From Spirosoma fluviale (GTDB lineage Bacteria > Bacteroidota > Bacteroidia > Cytophagales > Spirosomataceae), in NCBI GenBank assembly GCA_945860325.1, contig CAMARL010000144.1:1-5210 (forward strand): a stretch of 5,210 nt of DNA, in the 5' to 3' direction. The position numbers were made by a program, and so were the translations under genes. The notes below the pieces were generated by a model. The model searched no databases. It had not been told where the DNA came from and worked only from the letters and a program-made list of their open reading frames with translations. Shown piece after piece: positions 1-5,210 of this stretch (its first letter is position 1; every line of letters starts with the position of its first letter).

Positions 1-1
1 G

Positions 2-460
2 ACCATGTTTGATTTTTGGCGTGTCGATTCGCATCAAAGGTGGTTGAACAATGGGGCATTTAATCACGAATTATTGACCAGCCAAGAAAAAGATTTAGAT
101 TTGTTTTACCAACAATTATTTAAGTTCGTCAAAGATTCAAATGCGGTACGAATAGGCCAATTTTTCGACTTGCAATATGTACAGAGAGAAAACTACCCAA
201 GTAAATATGTGTACTCCTATTTACGATATTCAAATGATGAACAATTATTGTTTGTAAATAATTTTCACGCTACGGAGACTTTCCAACTAGAAATTATCAT
301 TCCTGATTTAGCGTTAGAATTAATGAATAAATATAATCTAAAATGGAAGATTGAAAATTCGTTTACCCCTCCTACCATTAAATATAAAATCCACGAAATT
401 TTAGATAAAATTTTTGTCGAGATTCCTCCCAATAGTGCATTAATATTTAAATCAATTTGA
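2..460 (+). CDS. Alpha-amylase family (GH13) glycosidase, C-terminal part only
   Basis: The reading frame is open to the left edge, so this is the 3' end of a longer gene; the ATG at position 5 lies inside it and is unlikely to be the true start. About 152 residues are visible. They resemble the end of GH13 alpha-amylase-like enzymes: a segment beginning TMFDFW with a following W-x-NNGAF stretch, then LLTSQEKDLDLFYQQL (helix after the barrel), a VRIGQFFDLQY strand, and YSYLRYSNDEQLLFVNNF, which is the usual 'R-y/f-s-x-e-x-l-l-v-v-N-F' opening of the C-terminal beta-sandwich domain. The final IPPNSALIFKSI resembles the closing strand of that domain. The catalytic (beta/alpha)8 barrel with its Asp/Glu/Asp residues lies outside the window, so activity and substrate (starch, maltodextrin, glycogen or related alpha-glucans) are inferred from family likeness only. 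The stop TGA overlaps the next start by one base. Confidence 0.8.
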   Translation, partial: TMFDFWRVDSHQRWLNNGAFNHELLTSQEKDLDLFYQQLFKFVKDSNAVRIGQFFDLQYVQRENYPSKYVYSYLRYSNDEQLLFVNNFHATETFQLEIIIPDLALELMNKYNLKWKIENSFTPPTIKYKIHEILDKIFVEIPPNSALIFKSI

Positions 461-1251
461 TGAAAAAACTAGGGTATATAATGATGTTTATTTTGGTTGG
501 GGTTCCCGGATATTTTATGGGAGCACAATCATTTAAGGGTATACCCATTAAATTGAAGTTGGAAGTTGAAAAAAGTATTTCATTAAAAACGCCCATCCTG
601 ATTGGGCAATTTTTCATCGGAGCCCCTTATTTATCTAATCGATTATCGAAATCAAATCCTGAAAAAGTATACTTTTCATTTGCCGATTTTGATTGTGTTA
701 CTTTTGTAGAGAACGTATTAGCCTTGTATTATTCAGATGGGACGAATTCTAAGTTTATTGAAAATTTAATTAAAATACGATATAATGATTCTGTCAGCTA
801 TGAAAATAGAAATCACTATTTAACTAAAGGCTTACAAAAACTTGTGGCTTTAAACATACTCTCTCCTATTAACAATCAATTAAACTCGAAATCGATTCAG
901 AAAAATATAAATTATTTGTCTAAACATATAAATAGTAATTATATAAATATGTCTAGGATAATAAGCATTGAAAAATCAATTAGCCATGAAGATATGTACT
1001 ACTTTGGTTCTAATAATGTCGTAGAGATAAACCACTTAATTAAAAATGGAGATGTCATTGCTTTTGTATCCTCGCGCAATGACTTAGATTTTCAACATGT
1101 CGGATTCGTATACATAAAAAATAATAAAAAGTACATTCTTCATGCATCCCAAGAAAAAAAAGTGGTATGCATTTCTGATGTGACCATCGATCAATACTTG
1201 TCGAATAATAAAAAAATCAAAGGATTTCAAATTTATAGACCCAATATATAA
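460..1251 (+). CDS. DUF1460 (PF07313) NlpC/P60-like N-acetylmuramoyl-L-alanine amidase, secreted
   Basis: This is a 263-residue protein starting at the ATG that overlaps the previous stop (TGATG); a TTG one codon upstream is less likely. Residues 1-22 form a signal peptide: MKK, then a hydrophobic core, with probable cleavage near FMGA-QS, implying export to the periplasm. The DUF1460 signature is clear: FDCVTFVENVLAL carries the presumed nucleophile Cys79; IRY followed by NHY lies near residues 107-120; NGDVIAFVSS and LDFQHVGF contain His213; and ILHAS contains His228, completing a Cys/His set like that of NlpC/P60 enzymes. A characterised Bacteroides member of this family cleaves the MurNAc-L-Ala bond of anhydro-muropeptides released by lytic transglycosylases, so a role in peptidoglycan turnover is the best inference. 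The length is normal for the family and nothing looks truncated. Its link to the flanking amylase and C-S lyase genes is not obvious. The next gene starts immediately after the stop. Confidence 0.88.
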   Translation: MKKLGYIMMFILVGVPGYFMGAQSFKGIPIKLKLEVEKSISLKTPILIGQFFIGAPYLSNRLSKSNPEKVYFSFADFDCVTFVENVLALYYSDGTNSKFIENLIKIRYNDSVSYENRNHYLTKGLQKLVALNILSPINNQLNSKSIQKNINYLSKHINSNYINMSRIISIEKSISHEDMYYFGSNNVVEINHLIKNGDVIAFVSSRNDLDFQHVGFVYIKNNKKYILHASQEKKVVCISDVTIDQYLSNNKKIKGFQIYRPNI

Positions 1252-2403
1252 ATGTCTACTTATAATTTTGATCAAGAAATAGATCGCAAAAATACCAATA
1301 GCTTTAAATGGGATAACCCAATGTACGAAGGTCGAGATATGTTACCTATGCCAGTAGCTGATATGGATTTTCGAATTGCCGATGAGTTAATCGATACGAT
1401 TAAAAATATAAATGATCATGGAGTAGTAGGTTATTCCATTGTACCCGATTCATTAAAATTGGCCTATCAAAATAAAATTAAGGAAGTTTATGATTGGGAT
1501 ACACAAATTGATTGGCAAGTGTGGATTCCAGGAATAGTACCTGGTTTAACCTTGGCCTGCTCTACTTTTGTATCATCTTCACAAAGCATTTTAACTCCAA
1601 TACCCGTCTATCACCCGTTTCATTTAGTTTCTAAATGGGTCGATAGATCACTTTTAACATTTAATATGGTTGAAAAAGATGGTCGATGGGTGTATGATTT
1701 TATCGAATTTGAATATCAATTAAAAAAAGCTCCGGGAGTATTTTTATTCTGTAATCCACACAATCCAGGCGGAACTGTTTTTAATGTTGATGAAATAGCT
1801 CGTATCATAGATTTATGCAAACAATATGATTGCATGATCTTATCAGATGAAATTCATGCTGATTTACTTTTGCAGTCAAGTGTTAAACACATTAGTATTG
1901 GCAAGCATTTACCAATCGAATTCCCTGCTATTACATTTTTTGCTACTTCAAAAACTTATAATACAGCTGGAATGGGTGGTGCTGTAGCCATTATTCCCAA
2001 TGTAGAAGTTAGAGAGAAATTCATAAAACACTCGCAAGGTATTTTCCCAATGCTATCTAGGCACAGTATTGAAATTATGGAAACTAGCTTGACAATGAAT
2101 CATGAATGGTTGGATTCTTTGCTTGTTTATTTGAGAAGCAACCATAAATTACTTTCTTCGTTTGTTAATAAGCATGATGGATTGAAGATGTTGCCATTGG
2201 AAGCTACTTATTTAGCTTGGATTCAATACGACGCAGATATTTTAGGTGATTTCCAACAAAGGTTATTTAATAATGGATTACATGTTTTACGTGGAGATCA
2301 ATTTTTAGGGAAAAATTTCATTCGGGTTAATATTGCCTGTACAAAAAAATCATTGGTAAAGGCTTTATTGATCATTAAGAAAACAATTGATGAGACACAT
2401 TAG
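1252..2403 (+). CDS. PLP-dependent C-S lyase / aminotransferase, MalY/PatB family (cystathionine beta-lyase-like)
   Basis: A 383-residue fold-type I PLP enzyme whose ATG directly abuts the preceding TAA. MPVADMDF at residues 33-40 is the hallmark of the MalY/PatB branch, followed by GVVGYS (57-62). Cofactor-site residues are visible: Tyr120 in PVYHPF, Asn168 in CNPHNPGG, Asp199 in ILSDEIHADL (contacts the pyridine nitrogen), Lys234 in ATSKTYNTAG (Schiff base) and Arg358 in IRVNIA (substrate carboxylate). Family members cleave the C-S bond of cystathionine, cysteine or other S-substituted cysteines to pyruvate, ammonia and a thiol; some also have regulatory roles (MalY of Escherichia coli acts on MalT). 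Expected location is the cytoplasm, as there is no signal peptide. Full length and intact. The exact substrate cannot be read from sequence, and a biosynthetic aminotransferase role is a less likely alternative. Its 3' end overlaps the next gene by 14 bases. Confidence 0.9.
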   Translation: MSTYNFDQEIDRKNTNSFKWDNPMYEGRDMLPMPVADMDFRIADELIDTIKNINDHGVVGYSIVPDSLKLAYQNKIKEVYDWDTQIDWQVWIPGIVPGLTLACSTFVSSSQSILTPIPVYHPFHLVSKWVDRSLLTFNMVEKDGRWVYDFIEFEYQLKKAPGVFLFCNPHNPGGTVFNVDEIARIIDLCKQYDCMILSDEIHADLLLQSSVKHISIGKHLPIEFPAITFFATSKTYNTAGMGGAVAIIPNVEVREKFIKHSQGIFPMLSRHSIEIMETSLTMNHEWLDSLLVYLRSNHKLLSSFVNKHDGLKMLPLEATYLAWIQYDADILGDFQQRLFNNGLHVLRGDQFLGKNFIRVNIACTKKSLVKALLIIKKTIDETH

Positions 2404-3043
2404 ATCTTTTTTATTTTTTGGGATAATTTCTCTACTGGCTTATCTGATTTATTATATTATAAGTCAAGATTTATCTGATACGAATAAAGTTTCTTATGAC
2501 TTCAATGATGAAAAAATAGTTACTTCAGCAATGGATTCTATTTCAAATATGGAACCTACGTTGGATACTATTGAACGCATTTTTCTAGTTTATTTAACCC
2601 AAGTAGAAGATTTTGAGGCTAAGGCTGAGATAGAGAATGATTTTGTCAATTTCCAAATATTTAAAAGCCACCAATTGGTATTTGAAAAAAAAATGAAAAA
2701 CTTTAAAATTAAAAATTTAATAAGTTCTGATTTAAACAATAATCAACAACCTGAATTTTGGATTTTTGGAGATGACAGTGCTCATAAATTTCAAATATTG
2801 GGGTATGAATACAATAAAAATTCTTTTAATTTAATAAAATTTCCTAATTTAAAGGGTAGACAAGAATTTGGTTATTCGGGAAATGATTCATTGTATTTAG
2901 TTAAATCTGATATTGTCAGATCCTTTCAATTTAAAAATGACCAATATTCGGACTTAATAAATGGTGTTAGAGTTTGCTTTTATTCGTTAGGTCCGGATAA
3001 TAGCTTTGTTTTAAAAAAAACCTTAGACTTTGAAAATGAATAA
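2390..3043 (+). CDS. Membrane-anchored or exported protein of unknown function
   Basis: I do not recognise this 217-residue protein. The ATG at 2390 is chosen over an in-frame TTG at 2387; it lies inside the end of the C-S lyase gene (14-base overlap). Residues 2-5 are basic (RHIR) and residues 6-25 are strongly hydrophobic, giving a single N-terminal membrane anchor or uncleaved signal; there is no lipobox cysteine. The rest looks soluble and presumably periplasmic: an acidic, helix-prone section (about 45-85), then alternating strands. The stretch SSDLNNNQQPEFWIFG (about 112-127) recalls the 'D-x-N/D-x-D/N-G-x-x-E-h-h-h' turn found in FG-GAP-like and lysozyme-inhibitor-like beta domains, but the match is weak and lacks the usual Gly. 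Only one Cys (near residue 196) is present, so no disulfide. The intact frame through long A runs and the tight overlaps on both sides support a real gene. No function is assigned. Confidence 0.8.
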   Translation: MRHIRSFLFFGIISLLAYLIYYIISQDLSDTNKVSYDFNDEKIVTSAMDSISNMEPTLDTIERIFLVYLTQVEDFEAKAEIENDFVNFQIFKSHQLVFEKKMKNFKIKNLISSDLNNNQQPEFWIFGDDSAHKFQILGYEYNKNSFNLIKFPNLKGRQEFGYSGNDSLYLVKSDIVRSFQFKNDQYSDLINGVRVCFYSLGPDNSFVLKKTLDFENE

Positions 3044-4751
3044 AGAAAATTTACGCTCGCAACAATGGTTTGGTAAAACTGGTAAAGATGGCTTTATATA
3101 TAGAGCTTGGATGAAAAATCAAGGTATTCCAGATGAATATTTCCAAGGTAAACCTGTTATTGGTATCTGTAATACTTGGTCTGAACTGACTCCATGCAAC
3201 GCACATTTTAGAGAACTTGCCGAATTTGTCAAAAAAGGGGTTATTGAAGCTGGAGGCTTTCCTGTAGAATTTCCCGTTATGTCTTTGGGTGAAACTTTAA
3301 TTAAGCCTACGGCCATGCTATACCGAAATTTAGCCAGTATGGATGTTGAAGAATCCATTCGAGCTAATCCAATTGATGGAGTAGTTTTGATGTGTGGGTG
3401 TGACAAGACCACTCCTTCCTTAGTGATGGGTGCTTGCAGTGTAGATTTACCTACTTTAGTTATTTCTGGTGGGCCTATGATGAAAGGAAAATTTAAAGGC
3501 AAAGATATTGGTACCTCAGATGTATGGAGATTTGCCGAAGCATATAAATTAGGGGAATTAACACAAAAAGAATTTGTGGAAGCTGAAGCTTGTATGACAA
3601 GAACTCCTGGGCATTGTGCTGTGATGGGTACTGCGTCGACAATGGCTACTATGGTGGAAGCTTTAGGTTTAAGTTTACCACAAAATGCAGCTATTCCAGC
3701 TGCCGATGTGCGAAGAAAAGTATTAGCACAACATTCTGGTAGACGCATCGTCGAAATGGTTAATGAAGATCAGAAAATTTCTAAAGTATTAACGAGACAA
3801 GCATTTGAAAATGCAATAAGGGTTAATGCGGCTACGGGTGGCTCAACTAACTTTGTTATTCATCTATTAGCAATTGCAGGTAGAATTGGGGTGGAATTAG
3901 ATTTAAATGATTTTGATAAATTCTCTAGACAAATACCGTTATTAGCTAATATACAGCCCTCAGGGGAGCATTTCATGGAAGATTTATATTATGCTGGAGG
4001 TCTTCCGGCATTAATGAATCAAATGAAAAAGTTTTTGAATACGGATGCTATAACAGTGAATGGGAAAACAGTTGGTGAAAACATTGAAAATACCCCTATT
4101 TATGACAGTAATATTATCTCAACTTTCGAGGAGCCTTTTAAATTAGATTCAGGAATAGCAGTAGTTAGAGGAAATTTAGCTCCGAATGGAGCTGTTGTAA
4201 AACCTTCAGCAGCATCTTTATCCTTATTTAAACATCGAGGCAAAGCGGTTGTCTTTGAAAATATTGAAGATTATCATGCTCGAATTGACTTACCTGATTT
4301 AGATATAGATGAAAATTCAGTCATGGTTTTGAAAAATGTAGGTCCTAAAGGTTATCCAGGTATGGCCGAAGTGGGTAATATGGGTATTCCGAAAAAATTA
4401 TTGGAAAAAGGAGTAAAAGACATGGTCAGAATTTCGGATGGTCGAATGAGTGGCACAGGTTATGGAACTGTTATTTTACACGTAAGCCCTGAATCTGCTG
4501 CTGGTGGACCATTAAATTGGGTTGAAAATGGAGATTTTATTGAATTAGATTTGAACAATAGAAGTATTCATTGGGAAGTTAGTGATGAAGAATTGTCCCA
4601 AAGAAAATTAGCTAATCCTATTGTCCCTGTAAAACAAATTAGAGGATATGTGGGATTATTTATTGATCGCGTAGAACAGGCGCATGTTGGTGCCGATTTT
4701 GATTTTTTAAAGGGTGGTTCAGGTTCAAAAGTAACAAGAGACTCGCATTAG
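3036..4751 (+). CDS. Sugar-acid dehydratase, IlvD/Edd superfamily (L-arabinonate/D-xylonate dehydratase type)
   Basis: A 571-residue protein starting at an ATG that overlaps the previous gene by 8 bases (a TTG at 3030 is less likely). The enzyme removes water from an aldonic acid to give a 2-keto-3-deoxy sugar acid. Iron-sulfur ligands are visible as Cys54 (LTPCNAHF), Cys122 (CGCDKTTPS) and Cys194 (RTPGHC), matching in order and spacing those of the characterised Rhizobium L-arabinonate dehydratase. Lys124 corresponds to the carbamylated, Mg-binding lysine and Ser472 in RMSGTGYG to the catalytic base. WFGKTGKDGFIYRAWMKNQG, NAATGGSTN and KNVGPKGYPGMAEVGNM place it in the sugar-acid branch; true IlvD has a GRFSGG-type motif instead of RMSGT-YG. 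Automatic annotation may therefore mislabel it dihydroxy-acid dehydratase. Candidate substrates are L-arabinonate, D-xylonate, L-fuconate, L-rhamnonate or D-galactonate; sequence alone does not decide. Cytoplasmic. The adjacent SDR supports a role in sugar catabolism. Confidence 0.92.
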   Translation: MNKENLRSQQWFGKTGKDGFIYRAWMKNQGIPDEYFQGKPVIGICNTWSELTPCNAHFRELAEFVKKGVIEAGGFPVEFPVMSLGETLIKPTAMLYRNLASMDVEESIRANPIDGVVLMCGCDKTTPSLVMGACSVDLPTLVISGGPMMKGKFKGKDIGTSDVWRFAEAYKLGELTQKEFVEAEACMTRTPGHCAVMGTASTMATMVEALGLSLPQNAAIPAADVRRKVLAQHSGRRIVEMVNEDQKISKVLTRQAFENAIRVNAATGGSTNFVIHLLAIAGRIGVELDLNDFDKFSRQIPLLANIQPSGEHFMEDLYYAGGLPALMNQMKKFLNTDAITVNGKTVGENIENTPIYDSNIISTFEEPFKLDSGIAVVRGNLAPNGAVVKPSAASLSLFKHRGKAVVFENIEDYHARIDLPDLDIDENSVMVLKNVGPKGYPGMAEVGNMGIPKKLLEKGVKDMVRISDGRMSGTGYGTVILHVSPESAAGGPLNWVENGDFIELDLNNRSIHWEVSDEELSQRKLANPIVPVKQIRGYVGLFIDRVEQAHVGADFDFLKGGSGSKVTRDSH

Positions 4752-4752
4752 A

Positions 4753-5210
4753 ATGAAGAAGGTAATTGTCACAGGTGCAGGCCAAGGAATTGGATTAGAA
4801 GTAGTTATACAATTATGCAAGGAAGGGTATTTTGTCATTTGGAATGAAATTGATCCTTCCGTTTTCAAATCAGCCTCACTGCAATTGGAAAAACATTCGT
4901 TGACAAACCATTTGGGGATCTTAGGTGATTCAAGTAGCGAATTATTTTTGATTGATTTAGCTAAAACGATCAGTAATACACCTGGAACTTTATATGGTTG
5001 CGTTTGCAACAGTGGAATTACAACTTTTGGCAATTTCCTTGATTATCCAAGGGAATCCATGGATTTATTGTTAAAAGTCAATGTTTCAGGTACTTTCTTC
5101 TTAATACAATTCATTGCCAAATTATTAAAAGATAGTAAATCAAAAGGATCCATTGTGGTTACCACTTCCGTTACTGGTCATCAAGCTCATCCTGATTTAG
5201 TGGCTTATGG
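4753..5210 (+). CDS. Short-chain dehydrogenase/reductase (SDR), N-terminal part, cut by window end
   Basis: The gene begins one base after the dehydratase stop (TAG-A-ATG) and runs open to the right edge, giving 152 full codons of an expected 240-260. Classical SDR landmarks are in place: VTGAGQGIG (residues 6-14, dinucleotide-binding turn), Asp59 in the GDSS segment (adenine ring region), CNSG (85-88, replacing the usual NNAG), Asn110 in KVNVSG, Ser139 in TTSVTG and Tyr152 in the final VAYG, which is the catalytic Tyr of YxxxK at the proper 13-residue distance from Ser139. The catalytic Lys should fall at residue 156, just outside. Glu32 after the second strand (VIWNEID) suggests NAD rather than NADP, an inference from the acidic residue. 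Beside a sugar-acid dehydratase it is likely either an aldose 1-dehydrogenase or a 2-keto-3-deoxy sugar-acid dehydrogenase. The exact substrate is unknown. Confidence 0.9.
   Translation, partial: MKKVIVTGAGQGIGLEVVIQLCKEGYFVIWNEIDPSVFKSASLQLEKHSLTNHLGILGDSSSELFLIDLAKTISNTPGTLYGCVCNSGITTFGNFLDYPRESMDLLLKVNVSGTFFLIQFIAKLLKDSKSKGSIVVTTSVTGHQAHPDLVAY

Larger units (their letters stand above)
2..5210 (+). other. Probable single transcription unit of six co-directional genes
   Basis: All six genes are on one strand with essentially no space between them. The junctions are: a 1-base overlap (TGATG, 458-462), direct abutment (TAA then ATG, 1249-1254), a 14-base overlap (2390-2403), an 8-base overlap (3036-3043), and a 1-base gap (4752). 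There is no room for a terminator or a conventional intergenic promoter, so transcription from a promoter left of the window is the simplest reading. None of the starts has a convincing Shine-Dalgarno sequence; the bases before them are A/T-rich, as is usual in Bacteroidota, where initiation relies little on anti-SD pairing. Translational coupling through the overlaps is therefore plausible. Internal promoters inside coding sequence cannot be excluded. Confidence 0.7.

Noticed and set aside
5..460. Reading the first gene as a complete small protein starting at the ATG at position 5
   Set aside because: The frame stays open to the window edge, and the visible part matches only the C-terminal portion of GH13 enzymes, so it is the end of a longer gene.
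896..960. A very AT-rich patch in the amidase gene (901-950 has only 4 G/C in 50 bases) as a possible regulatory site or foreign insert
   Set aside because: The reading frame continues through it without a break, and the protein still shows normal family motifs after it. It encodes a variable Asn/Ile/Lys-rich segment, which explains the composition.
1084..1275. A 63-codon open frame on the - strand over the end of the amidase gene
   Set aside because: It is short and antisense to the conserved HVGF and HAS region of the amidase, with no family resemblance.
3119..3748. A 209-codon open frame on the - strand inside the dehydratase gene
   Set aside because: It lies fully opposite a well-conserved dehydratase region containing Cys54, Cys122 and Cys194, and its translation shows no domain or sensible composition. 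It is a shadow of the + strand gene.
3036..4751. Calling the dehydratase IlvD (dihydroxy-acid dehydratase of branched-chain amino-acid synthesis)
   Set aside because: The RMSGTGYG loop, the WFGKTGKDGFIYRAW start and the cysteine pattern belong to the sugar-acid branch of the IlvD/Edd superfamily, and no ilv or leu gene is next to it.
4725..5033. A 102-codon open frame on the - strand across the dehydratase end and SDR start
   Set aside because: It is antisense to the conserved SDR nucleotide-binding region, has no recognisable motif and overlaps two supported genes.

Overview
The window is a compact, AT-rich stretch in which every gene lies on the + strand. It most likely comes from a member of the Bacteroidota. 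Three things point there: a DUF1460-type peptidoglycan amidase (a family common in that phylum), start codons with no clear Shine-Dalgarno sequence, and an A/T-rich codon choice throughout. I cannot name the genus from the sequence.

Layout, left to right: (1) the C-terminal end of a GH13 alpha-amylase-like glycosidase, entering from the left edge (2-460); (2) a secreted NlpC/P60-like amidase of the DUF1460 family (460-1251); (3) a PLP enzyme of the MalY/PatB C-S lyase (cystathionine beta-lyase) type (1252-2403); (4) a membrane-anchored protein of unknown function (2390-3043); (5) an IlvD/Edd-superfamily dehydratase of the sugar-acid branch, that is, the L-arabinonate/D-xylonate dehydratase type rather than true dihydroxy-acid dehydratase (3036-4751); (6) the N-terminal two thirds or so of a short-chain dehydrogenase/reductase that runs off the right edge just after its catalytic Tyr (4753-5210).

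There is practically no non-coding DNA. Each of the five gene junctions is either an overlap of 1-14 bases or a gap of 0-1 base, so the genes are probably co-transcribed and may be translationally coupled. I see no promoter, terminator, RNA gene, mobile element, repeat array or CRISPR. Any promoter must lie left of the window and any terminator right of it.

Functionally, the last two genes form the most coherent unit. A sugar-acid dehydratase makes a 2-keto-3-deoxy sugar acid, and an adjacent SDR could act either as the sugar 1-dehydrogenase before it or as the 2-keto-3-deoxy-acid dehydrogenase after it, in a non-phosphorylative sugar pathway. The amylase fits a carbohydrate theme. The cell-wall amidase, the C-S lyase and the unknown membrane protein have no obvious link to it. 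I found no clear sign of a new defence or mobile system. The uncharacterised 217-residue protein is the main unexplained item.
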